From DAOUBP01 sp034432655 (lineage in GTDB: Bacteria > Chloroflexota > Anaerolineae > CG2-30-64-16), in assembly GCA_034432655.1 (NCBI GenBank), contig DAOUBP010000072.1, positions 1 through 14,964 of the forward strand: a stretch of DNA of 14,964 bases, read 5' to 3'. The position numbers and the translations under genes are program-made. A model generated the notes under the pieces. That model saw only the letters and a program-made list of their open reading frames with translations, was not told the origin of the DNA and searched no databases. Of this stretch, positions 1-6,677 are shown piece by piece. Position 1 is the stretch's first letter; each line of letters begins with the position of its first letter.

Positions 1-2
1 CC

Positions 3-104
3 CGCCCGACCATGCATGGAGCGGGCTACCTGGCAGCGCCCGGTGAACCGGACTTGGGCGCGGTGCTGTCGGAATGGCAACATACGCGCCAAGTGACCCA
101 CTAG
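3..104 (+). CDS. C-terminal end of an upstream gene (partial, unidentified)
   Basis: An open frame enters from the left edge and stops at TAG 102-104, giving about 33 residues that end in LSEWQHTRQVTH. Nearly all third codon positions are G or C, as in the confirmed genes here, so this is probably a true coding end. The family cannot be named. The ending loosely recalls tails of small antitoxin-like proteins, but that is a weak impression from memory. A hairpin follows nine bases later and could be the end of its transcript. Confidence 0.5.
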   Translation, partial: RPTMHGAGYLAAPGEPDLGAVLSEWQHTRQVTH

Positions 105-112
105 GCCCGAAA

Positions 113-134
113 CCGGCGGTTGGAAACCCGCCGG
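113..134 (+). terminator. Hairpin after the upstream gene, possible weak terminator
   Basis: A perfect 7-bp inverted repeat (CCGGCGG at 113-119, CCGCCGG at 128-134) encloses an 8-base loop just after the stop at 104. No real T-run follows (CTGAATTTG), so intrinsic termination would be weak. A second small stem (AGGCCC, loop CTCA, GGGCTT) follows at 147-162. Confidence 0.35.
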
Positions 135-179
135 CTGAATTTGAAAAGGCCCCTCAGGGCTTGAGAGCAGATGCCGCCT

Positions 180-201
180 GTTCGCATTTGAGGATGCGAA
201 C
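180..201. promoter_or_regulatory. 8-bp inverted repeat in the leader region
   Basis: GTTCGCAT (180-187) and ATGCGAAC (194-201) form a perfect inverted repeat around TTGAGG. It lies about 105 bases upstream of the extended -10 element, so it could be an operator for a dimeric regulator or a simple hairpin. There is no way to decide from this single copy. Confidence 0.3.
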
Positions 202-241
202 TCCGCTATGTGTGATGTCTATCTGTTGTCTGCATTAGCTT

Positions 242-257
242 GATGCCTATGGGCATC
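242..257. other. Short hairpin upstream of the promoter
   Basis: GATGCC (242-247) and GGCATC (252-257) pair perfectly around the tetraloop TATG. It is about 50 bases upstream of the predicted -10 and is followed by a pyrimidine-rich tract (CTTGGCCCCCTCTCTG). It may be the end of a short upstream transcript or a chance stem. Apart from the hairpins listed, nothing else is visible in the gene-free stretch 105-361. Confidence 0.25.
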
Positions 258-303
258 CTTGGCCCCCTCTCTGAGCCACATCATGGCGTTTCTTTCGCCT
301 GCG

Positions 304-312
304 TGCTATAAT
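304..312 (+). promoter_or_regulatory. Extended -10 promoter for the SHMT-GcvT gene
   Basis: TGCTATAAT is a consensus TATAAT (307-312) with the extended TGn motif (304-306). No good -35 box lies 16-18 bases upstream, which an extended -10 can tolerate. Transcription would start near 319, leaving a leader of about 43 bases. The alternative upstream ATG at 329 would then lie only about ten bases into the transcript, with no ribosome binding site. Confidence 0.6.
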
Positions 313-347
313 TCGCCCCGGTTCTCGCATGCCGCTATCTCTGTCCC

Positions 348-353
348 AAGGAG
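348..353 (+). promoter_or_regulatory. Ribosome binding site fixing the start at 362
   Basis: AAGGAG is eight bases before ATG 362. The in-frame ATG at 329 has no such site, and its extra 11 residues (MPLSLSQGETL) have no family counterpart. The start at 362 gives a protein beginning MSDREYW. Confidence 0.75.
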
Positions 354-361
354 AGACACTG

Positions 362-3300
362 ATGTCTGACCGTGAATACTGGAACACCTTCTTCAACGTT
401 GACCTCGGCCTGGTAGACCCCGATATTGACGCCGTCATCGGCTTCGAGGAGGAGCGCCAGGCTCGCAAGCTGATCATGATCCCCTCCGAGTCCATGGCGC
501 CCGCAGCGGTCCGTCAGGCCCTGGGGTCGGTCTTCAACAACATCTACGCCGAGGGCTACCCGCCCCTGCGCATGACCCGCGACGATGAAGAGCTGCTGCT
601 CGACTTCGCGCACCAGCTCGCCTATTACCGCCGCTACGGCGACCGTCGCTTCTACAAGGGCGTGGATTACGTGCATTTTATCGAGACGCTGGCGCAGCGC
701 CGCGCCGCGCTGATCTTCGCCAACGAGCGTGTGGACCACAAGCATATTTATGTCAATGTGCAACCCCTCTCCGGCGCAGCAGCCAACCTGGCCGTGTACG
801 ACACCTTCTGCCAGGACGGCGATACCGTCATGGGCATGGACCTCTATCAGGGCGGCCACCTCACGCATGGCAGCGAGTTCAACTTCTCGGGCAAACGGTT
901 CCGGGTTGTCTCCTATGGGGTGAGTAAGAGCACGGGCAAGCTGGACTACGACGAGATCCGTGACCTGGCACGCCGGTATCGGCCCAAGATGATCATCGCC
1001 GGCTTCACCTCTTACACCTGGGCGCCTGATTGGCTGATTTTCCGATCCATCGCTGACGAGGTCGGCGCAGCCCTGCTGGCCGACATCAGCCACCCGGCCG
1101 GCATGGCAACCGCGGGCGCGTTCCCCAACCCGGTGGGCATCGCCGATGTGACCACCTGTACCACCCACAAGACCCTCTGTGGCCCGCGCGGCGCGATCAT
1201 CATGACCACCGACGAGGAGCTGGCGCAGCGCATTGACATGGCCGTCTTCCCCGGCGAGCAAGGGGGCCCGCACACGCAGAAGTTCGCGGCCATGGCGGTT
1301 GCGTTCAAGATTGCGGCCACCGAACCCTTCAAACGCATGATGTGGCGCATTAAGGAGAACGCGGCCGCGTTGGCGGCCGGCCTGCAAAAGCGCGGGCTGA
1401 AGCTGGCCTACGGCGGCACCGACACCCACTTCTGCATGCTCGACCTGAACAGCGTCAAGAGCCAGACGGGGTTCCCGTTGCGCGGCGAACCAGCTGTGCG
1501 CATCCTCGATATGGTCGGCATCGTCGCCAACAAGAACACTATCCCCGGCGACACCATGACCAGCCTGGCCATGGGCATCCGCCTGGGCACGCCATGGCTG
1601 ACCCAGCGCGGCTTCGGGCCGGAGGACATGGACGAGGTCGCCCGGCTGATCCACAAGACCGTCACCAGCATCCGGCCCTTCAGCTACACCGGACTGGCCG
1701 GCGAGCTGCCCCGCGGCAAGATTGACCTGGATGTGCTTGAGGAGATCAAGGCCGAGGTGGCTGCCCTGGCGGCCCGGGGCGCGGCCGAAACGCAGGATCG
1801 GGGCACAGGGTATCCGCATTTCTTTGAGGTTAAGGCTGAGGCTAAGGTTAAGACGGCCGCAACCTCAACCTTAAACTCAGCCTTAACCTTACTCGTCTCC
1901 GGCGAGCGCGCCGTGCCCGGCCTGGCGCAGATCGTCACCAGCGACGTGGCTGCGTTGCAGCCGGGCCAAAGCCAGCTGGCCTTCATGCTCGACCCAGACG
2001 GCAAAGTGTTCGCCGAAGTGGCGATCATGCGGCTGCCGGCGGACAAATGGGGCCGTGACCGCTTCGTCATGCGCACCTCTGCCGACGTGCACGATCGGGT
2101 CGTGGCCTGGCTGCGCGGGCTGGGGGACGGCTACATCATCTTCGACCGGGCGGACCTGTTCGCCAAGGTCGAAGGGCCGCTGGTGGTGGAGGAGCTGACC
2201 GACGAACAATGCCGCGCGCTCGATCCTGGAATCGAGGCTCTCGCCGGTCGCCCGCTCGGCAGCGCGACCCTGGGCATATCTGCGCTCGATGCCTACCGCG
2301 CCCACCCCGACCGCTTCGAGCTGCGCAAGCCGTACTTCGTGGGACAACAGGCCCTGGCTGAAGTGCGCGGGAAGCCCGAGGGCGCCGAGTTTGCCTGGCC
2401 TGTAGAGACGTTGCATGCAACGTCTCTGCAGCGCACCCCCCTCTACGACTGGCACAAGGCTCACACCCGCCACATCGTCCCCTTCGCCGGCTGGGAGATG
2501 CCCGTGTGGTACACCGGCGTGCTGGATGAGCACAACGCGGTGCGCAAGGCGGCCGGCCTGTTTGACGTGGCCCACATGGGGGTCCTGGAGGCCAGCGGTC
2601 CCCACGCCGAGGAATTTCTGGACCTGGTCGTGACCAACTATGTCCGCTGGTACGCGCCCGGCGAGAGCTTCTACGGCTATCTGCTGGACCCCGACGGCAA
2701 GGTGATTGACGACCTGCTGGTCTACCGCCGCAGCAAAGAGCTGTTCCAGATCGTGGTCAACGCGGCCAACGCCGAAAAGGACTGGGCCTGGCTGAACGCG
2801 GTCAACAACGGCGAGGTACTGATTGACCGGGAGCGGCCCGACTTGCGCGTGCTCCGCCCTTGCAAGCTACGCAACCTGAAGGATCCTTCCAGCGGCCCCG
2901 ACATGCGGGTTGACCTGGCGCTACAAGGCCCGGCCTCGCTCAAAATCCTGCAAAGCCTGACCGACGACCCACGACTCAAGACCCAACTGGCGCGCGTGCG
3001 CAAGACCGGCCTGATCGAATGTAACCTGGCCGGCTTCGACCTGATCATCGCCCGCACCGGCTACACAGGGGAAGATGTCGGGTACGAGATCTTTGTGCAC
3101 CCGCAGCGGGCCGTGGCGTTCTGGGAGACGCTGCTGGCGGCCGGGAAGCCGTTCGGGCTGCAGCCGTGTGGCCTGGCCGCCCGCGATAGCACCCGCACCG
3201 AGGCCGGCCTGCCGCTCTACGGCCACGAGCTGGCCGGGCCGTTCGACATCTCGCCCGCCGGTGCGCGTTTCGCCGCCTACGTCAAGCTGCACAAGCCGTT

Positions 3301-3721
3301 CTTCATCGGCCGCAAGCCCTATCTCGCAGCGGAAAAGCAGCGCACTATGGAAGTGGCCCGCTTCCGCATGAACGAGAAAGGGGTACGCATGCCCAAGACC
3401 GGCGACCCGGTGGTGAACAAGAAGGGGCAGGCCATCGGCTGGGTCACCAGCGCGGCCGTGGACGTGGACGGCGTCATCCTGGGCCTGGCCTATATTCAGA
3501 GCCGTTATGCCAAACCGGGCGAGGAGATCGGCATCTTCAACGTGCCCCAGAAGCCGGTCATCGAGAAGCCCAACAAAGCCGACCTGGCCCCCGGCGACAA
3601 AGTAGCCCTGCCCGACGCCGCTACCCTGCTGCCGCGCTTCCCGGACAAGGCCGAACGGGCCCATTGGCGAGGTGATGCCTCTGCCGCATTTCCCAAGGCG
3701 CCTCTGCCCGCCGAAGAATAG
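362..3721 (+). CDS. Fused serine hydroxymethyltransferase / aminomethyltransferase (GlyA-GcvT)
   Basis: A 1119-residue cytosolic protein with three modules. Residues about 1-480 are SHMT (serine plus tetrahydrofolate to glycine plus methylene-tetrahydrofolate). They show YAEGYP 62-67, the PLP-ring Asp D241 with H244 (DISHPAG), and the PLP lysine K270 in TTHKTLCGPRG. Relative to ordinary SHMT there are about 25 extra residues between YAEGYP and RFYKG (96-100), and PSES replaces ASEN. As far as I recall, both mark a long SHMT subfamily. Residues about 510-680 are a shortened GcvT/YgfZ-like module. Its LDPDGKV (543-549) is followed by FAEV where GcvT has IDDL, so the catalytic Asp is gone; KPYFVG follows at 656. 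Residues about 690-1119 are a complete GcvT, the T-protein of glycine cleavage: LDPDGKV 775-781, catalytic IDDL with D783/D784, RTGYTGE from R898, KPFFIG at 978. Palindromic repeats sit in both linkers. The gene appears monocistronic; no gcvH or gcvP is visible. Confidence 0.93.
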   Translation: MSDREYWNTFFNVDLGLVDPDIDAVIGFEEERQARKLIMIPSESMAPAAVRQALGSVFNNIYAEGYPPLRMTRDDEELLLDFAHQLAYYRRYGDRRFYKGVDYVHFIETLAQRRAALIFANERVDHKHIYVNVQPLSGAAANLAVYDTFCQDGDTVMGMDLYQGGHLTHGSEFNFSGKRFRVVSYGVSKSTGKLDYDEIRDLARRYRPKMIIAGFTSYTWAPDWLIFRSIADEVGAALLADISHPAGMATAGAFPNPVGIADVTTCTTHKTLCGPRGAIIMTTDEELAQRIDMAVFPGEQGGPHTQKFAAMAVAFKIAATEPFKRMMWRIKENAAALAAGLQKRGLKLAYGGTDTHFCMLDLNSVKSQTGFPLRGEPAVRILDMVGIVANKNTIPGDTMTSLAMGIRLGTPWLTQRGFGPEDMDEVARLIHKTVTSIRPFSYTGLAGELPRGKIDLDVLEEIKAEVAALAARGAAETQDRGTGYPHFFEVKAEAKVKTAATSTLNSALTLLVSGERAVPGLAQIVTSDVAALQPGQSQLAFMLDPDGKVFAEVAIMRLPADKWGRDRFVMRTSADVHDRVVAWLRGLGDGYIIFDRADLFAKVEGPLVVEELTDEQCRALDPGIEALAGRPLGSATLGISALDAYRAHPDRFELRKPYFVGQQALAEVRGKPEGAEFAWPVETLHATSLQRTPLYDWHKAHTRHIVPFAGWEMPVWYTGVLDEHNAVRKAAGLFDVAHMGVLEASGPHAEEFLDLVVTNYVRWYAPGESFYGYLLDPDGKVIDDLLVYRRSKELFQIVVNAANAEKDWAWLNAVNNGEVLIDRERPDLRVLRPCKLRNLKDPSSGPDMRVDLALQGPASLKILQSLTDDPRLKTQLARVRKTGLIECNLAGFDLIIARTGYTGEDVGYEIFVHPQRAVAFWETLLAAGKPFGLQPCGLAARDSTRTEAGLPLYGHELAGPFDISPAGARFAAYVKLHKPFFIGRKPYLAAEKQRTMEVARFRMNEKGVRMPKTGDPVVNKKGQAIGWVTSAAVDVDGVILGLAYIQSRYAKPGEEIGIFNVPQKPVIEKPNKADLAPGDKVALPDAATLLPRFPDKAERAHWRGDASAAFPKAPLPAEE
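1825..1891. repeat. Palindromic repeat A, in frame in the first interdomain linker
   Basis: GGTTAAGGCTGAG (1828-1840) is repeated exactly as its reverse complement at 1876-1888. Flanking pairs, one of them a wobble, extend the stem to 1825-1891. Inside, TAAGGTT (1843-1849) pairs with AACCTTA (1867-1873). The stretch encodes a Lys/Ala then Thr/Leu-rich linker (residues about 488-510) between SHMT and the first GcvT-like module. Base composition changes sharply here: TTAA-rich inside a GC-rich gene. It looks like a REP/MITE-like insertion tolerated in a linker. Confidence 0.75.
2401..2430. repeat. 24-bp perfect palindrome B, in frame in the second interdomain linker
   Basis: The half-site AGAGACGTTGCA (2404-2415) is followed directly by its reverse complement (2416-2427). 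Two further pairs beyond one mismatch extend it to 2401-2430. It encodes VETLHATSLQ (residues about 680-690) just before the complete GcvT module begins with TPLYDWH. From memory, unchecked, this palindrome resembles a repeat scattered in Chloroflexota and cyanobacterial genomes, including inside reading frames. Confidence 0.8.
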
Positions 3722-3765
3722 GATAGGAGTGGAGACGCGCATGCCGGCCGCGGCGCCACAGGGGA

Positions 3766-3848
3766 TGAAAATCTTGGTAGTGACGGCTGCAGCCGTCCAT
3801 CGCAGACCGAGGCGGCTAAGGCCGCTACTACAAAAGGGAGCATTTTCA
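3766..3848. repeat. 83-base nested palindromic element
   Basis: Nested inverted repeats. The outer arms are TGAAAAT (3766-3772) and ATTTTCA (3842-3848). The middle arms are GTAGT (3777-3781) and ACTAC (3827-3831). Inside are two hairpins: the perfect 16-base palindrome made of GACGGCTG and CAGCCGTC (3782-3797), and CGGC-TAAG-GCCG (3813-3824). The element fills most of the gap between the SHMT-GcvT gene and the ABC operon and ends four bases before the next ribosome binding site. It could be a non-autonomous repeat, a processing site or a weak terminator. No T-run follows. Confidence 0.7.
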
Positions 3849-3864
3849 GGCCAGGAGGTCACCC

Positions 3865-4761
3865 ATGAACACCTCAACTACCGTTCTGCTCACTCAGGGT
3901 CTAACCAAATCCTACGGCCGCGTCCGGGCCCTGCGCGGGGTAGACCTGGAAGTGAAACAGGGCGAGATCTTCGGCTTCCTGGGGCCCAACGGTGCCGGAA
4001 AGACCACCACCATCCGCATCCTGCTCGACCTGATCCGCCCCGACGGCGGCACCGTGCGCGTGCTGGGGCGCGATCCCCAAAAAGATTCGCTGGCGGTGCG
4101 CGCCCGCTGCGGCTACCTGCCGGGCGAACTTCACCTGGAGGAGGGCGAACGGGTCGAAACGATCCTCAGGCAGTTCAACGCCTTGCGCGGCGGCAAAGCC
4201 GACTGGAGCTACGTCCGGGGCATGGCCGAACGCCTGGGACTCGACCTCAAGATGCCGGCCCGGAACCTCTCCAAGGGCAACAAACAGAAGGTCGGTGTGG
4301 TGCAGGCGCTCATGCACAGGCCCGAGCTGCTGCTGCTGGACGAGCCGACCAGCGGGCTCGATCCGCTGATGCAGCAAGAGGTGCACCGGCTGATCCGCGC
4401 AGCCAAAGCAGACGGCGCCACGGTCTTTTTCTCCTCGCATGTGATGGCCGAAGTGGAACAACTGGCCGAACGGGTGGGCATCATCCGCCAGGGCGTGGTA
4501 GTAGAGGTCGCCGAGACACAGACGTTGATCAAACGGGCGTTGCGCCGGGCCAGGGTGCGCTTTGCTGGCGGCATCCAGGCCCCGGCGCTGGCGGGCATCC
4601 CCGGCGTCTCGGTGCTCTCACGTAACGCCGACACGGTTGTGCTGCAGGTGGAAGGGGAGATGGACGCCCTGATCAAGGAGCTGGCGAAGTACCCCGTAGC
4701 AGAGTTTGAGACGGAGCGCCCATCCCTCGAAGAGATCTTCCTGGCGTACTACGAAAGGTAG
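3865..4761 (+). CDS. ABC-2 type transporter ATP-binding protein
   Basis: A 298-residue cytoplasmic ATPase subunit that powers the membrane protein encoded next. Walker A is GPNGAGKTT (40-48). The signature is LSKGN (135-139), the variant usual in this exporter-type subfamily instead of LSGGQ. Walker B is LLLLDEP with D159/E160, and the switch histidine is H192 in FFSSHVM. The C-terminal 80 residues form the small regulatory extension common in CcmA/BcrA-like ATPases. The start at ATG 3865 is preceded by AGGAGG with six-base spacing. The permease follows after six bases, so the two are co-transcribed. The substrate is unknown. A PAP2 phosphatase downstream makes a lipid-linked or cell-wall-related substrate conceivable (inference). 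Confidence 0.92.
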   Translation: MNTSTTVLLTQGLTKSYGRVRALRGVDLEVKQGEIFGFLGPNGAGKTTTIRILLDLIRPDGGTVRVLGRDPQKDSLAVRARCGYLPGELHLEEGERVETILRQFNALRGGKADWSYVRGMAERLGLDLKMPARNLSKGNKQKVGVVQALMHRPELLLLDEPTSGLDPLMQQEVHRLIRAAKADGATVFFSSHVMAEVEQLAERVGIIRQGVVVEVAETQTLIKRALRRARVRFAGGIQAPALAGIPGVSVLSRNADTVVLQVEGEMDALIKELAKYPVAEFETERPSLEEIFLAYYER

Positions 4762-4767
4762 GCGAGC

Positions 4768-5604
4768 ATGTTCACCATCTTCAACCAATCCTTGCGGCGT
4801 TGGAAGTGGCAGATCGTCGGCTGGGGCAGCGTCCTGTTCGTCGTTGCCTTGTATTTGATGTGGATATACAAGCCGATGTTGGATCAGCAGGCCCAGCTCA
4901 AGAACCTGCTGGATGCCTACGGCAAGGAGATGCTCTCCTTCTTCGGCGGCGCGGTGGACATCTTCTCGGCGGCCGGCTACCTGAGCTTCGGCTTCTTCTC
5001 GTACATCCCGGTGGCGGTCGGCATCCTGGCTTTGCTGCTGGGTGCCGGGCTGGTGGCCGCGGATGAAGAGAAGGGCACGTTGGACCTGATCCTGGCGCAC
5101 CCCATCACCCGCACTGCGCTGTTCTGGGGGCGCTGGCTGGCGCTGGTTGCCGCGCTGAGCGCGGTGCTCCTGCTCACGTGGCTGGGCTTCGTCCTGGGGC
5201 TGCCCCTGTCAGGCCTGGACACGACCATCGGGCAGTTGCTCCTGCCGCACATCTCGTTGCTCGCGATCTTGCTCCTGTTCGCTGCGCTGGCGCTGTTCCT
5301 CAGCCTCGCCTTGCCCTCGCGGGCGCTGGCGGCCAGCGTGACCGGCGCGCTGTTGGTGGCCAGCTACATCGTCAGCTCGCTGGCGTCGGTCAACGACAAG
5401 CTGGCACCGATCAACAACCTCTCGCCGCTGAAGTACTACCAGGGCGGCCGCGCTGTGGACGGGCTGGACTGGGGCTCCTGGCTGGGCACGTTGGCCGCAG
5501 CACTGATCTTCACGGTGCTGGCCTGGCTCCTGTTCCTGCGCCGCGACATTCGCGTTAGCGGCGAGCACGGCTGGACGCTGCCGTTGCGCCGCGGAGGTAT
5601 ATGA
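4768..5604 (+). CDS. ABC-2 type transporter permease
   Basis: A 278-residue integral membrane protein with about six hydrophobic segments (roughly residues 16-36, 75-98, 118-145, 160-182, 185-207 and 235-258). The motif EEKGTLDLILAHPITR (from about residue 100), between segments two and three, is typical of ABC-2/NosY-like permeases. It probably forms a dimer with two copies of the preceding ATPase. It lies six bases after the ATPase stop and its own stop overlaps the next start (ATGA at 5601-5604), implying translational coupling. Transport direction and substrate cannot be read from the sequence; export is usual for this family. Confidence 0.88.
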   Translation: MFTIFNQSLRRWKWQIVGWGSVLFVVALYLMWIYKPMLDQQAQLKNLLDAYGKEMLSFFGGAVDIFSAAGYLSFGFFSYIPVAVGILALLLGAGLVAADEEKGTLDLILAHPITRTALFWGRWLALVAALSAVLLLTWLGFVLGLPLSGLDTTIGQLLLPHISLLAILLLFAALALFLSLALPSRALAASVTGALLVASYIVSSLASVNDKLAPINNLSPLKYYQGGRAVDGLDWGSWLGTLAAALIFTVLAWLLFLRRDIRVSGEHGWTLPLRRGGI

Positions 5605-6641
5605 CGGTGAAACCTCGCACCCTTGCCACGATTGCACTCCTGGCACTCCTGCTGGCGGCGCTCCTCACCTTAGCCTTCGGCGCGTCACTTTGGGATGTCG
5701 TCACCGTCCGGGCCGTACAGGCATTGGGCGGCTGGCTAAAGCTGCCAATGGAGCTCTTCACCTTCCTGGGCGACGAGCAGTTCTACCTGCTCGCCATCCC
5801 GCTGGTCTACTGGTGCCTGCACAAGGGTCTGGGCGTTGACCTGGGCATCCTGTTGGTGTTCTCCAGCTTCACCAACACCGCGCTCAAGTCGTTCTTCAAG
5901 CACAGCCGGCCGTTCTGGGAGGCGCCCGCGCTAAAGTTGAGCGACGCGGGCAGCTTCTCCACCCCGAGCGGCCACGCGCAGACCAGCGCAGCGCTCTTCG
6001 GCCAGGTCGCCTGGTTTGCGGCCGACAAGCGCCGGGGCCGGTTATGGGTGATCCTGCTGGCACTGGTCATCGTGCTGGTGTGTCTTTCACGTGTCTACCT
6101 GGGTGTCCACTTCCCCGGCGATGTGCTGTGGGGCGCGGCCGTGGGGCTGACACTGTTGGCGCTGTACCACGGGCTGAGGCCACGGCTATTGCCCTGGCTC
6201 CAGGGGCTCCCTTTCGGCATCCACGTGCTGCTGGCGCTGGTCACGGCCGGGGCCATGCTGGCCGTGACCGGCCTGCTGCTCTCGGTGCCTTTCGGCACGG
6301 GGCAGCTGTTCGGTGAGATGTACACCGAGGCGTGGAGCAGCGCGCTGTCCGACGGCGCGACAGTCGCAGGGCTGGTCTGCGGGTTATGGATCGGGCTGGT
6401 GTTGGAGACGCGGCATGTGCGGTTCAGCGTGCGCGGGCCGTGGTGGCAACGACTGTTGCGCTACCTGGTCGGCCTGGTCGGCCTGTTCATCATCTGGATG
6501 GGGCTGCGGGTGCTCTTCCCGCAGGAGCCGCTGGCGCTGGGGCTGATGCTGCGGATAGTGCGCTACGGGCTGGCCATGCTCTGGGCCATCGCGTTGTGGC
6601 CGTGGCTCTTCGTGCGGGCCGGGTTGGGAACGCGCGGTTGA
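5601..6641 (+). CDS. PAP2-family membrane phosphatase
   Basis: A 346-residue multi-pass membrane protein carrying the three phosphatidic acid phosphatase type 2 motifs. These are K96-x6-R103-P104, PSGH 122-125, and SRVYLGVH with R164 and the nucleophilic H170, followed by D174. The family removes phosphate from lipid phosphates such as undecaprenyl pyrophosphate or phosphatidate. An N-terminal hydrophobic segment (about 9-28) precedes the catalytic region. At least four more hydrophobic segments follow it (about 180-340), making the protein longer than minimal PAP2 enzymes of about 200 residues. GGAGG lies three bases before the ATG, which overlaps the permease stop. The substrate is unproven; a bcrC-like role in cell-wall lipid recycling is one possibility given the ABC neighbours. 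Confidence 0.9.
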   Translation: MTVKPRTLATIALLALLLAALLTLAFGASLWDVVTVRAVQALGGWLKLPMELFTFLGDEQFYLLAIPLVYWCLHKGLGVDLGILLVFSSFTNTALKSFFKHSRPFWEAPALKLSDAGSFSTPSGHAQTSAALFGQVAWFAADKRRGRLWVILLALVIVLVCLSRVYLGVHFPGDVLWGAAVGLTLLALYHGLRPRLLPWLQGLPFGIHVLLALVTAGAMLAVTGLLLSVPFGTGQLFGEMYTEAWSSALSDGATVAGLVCGLWIGLVLETRHVRFSVRGPWWQRLLRYLVGLVGLFIIWMGLRVLFPQEPLALGLMLRIVRYGLAMLWAIALWPWLFVRAGLGTRG

Positions 6642-6677
6642 CGGGGTTACCTGAAATCGGGGAGCAAGGAGGCGAAT

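Noticed and set aside
105..361. Glycine riboswitch before the SHMT-GcvT gene
   Set aside because: Such riboswitches often precede glycine-cleavage genes, but the conserved glycine-aptamer core is not found and the predicted leader is only about 43 bases.
329..361. Upstream ATG at 329 as the start of the fusion gene
   Set aside because: It has no ribosome binding site, would begin about ten bases into the transcript, and adds residues without family counterparts; ATG 362 has AAGGAG.
335..1819. 494-residue open frame on the minus strand
   Set aside because: It is antisense to the SHMT module. It has no ribosome binding site and no recognisable motif, and long antisense frames are expected in GC-rich genes.
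3672..4625. 317-residue plus-strand frame overlapping the ABC ATPase
   Set aside because: Its protein is Arg/Pro/Gly-rich frame-shifted translation of the ATPase, which itself has every ABC motif.
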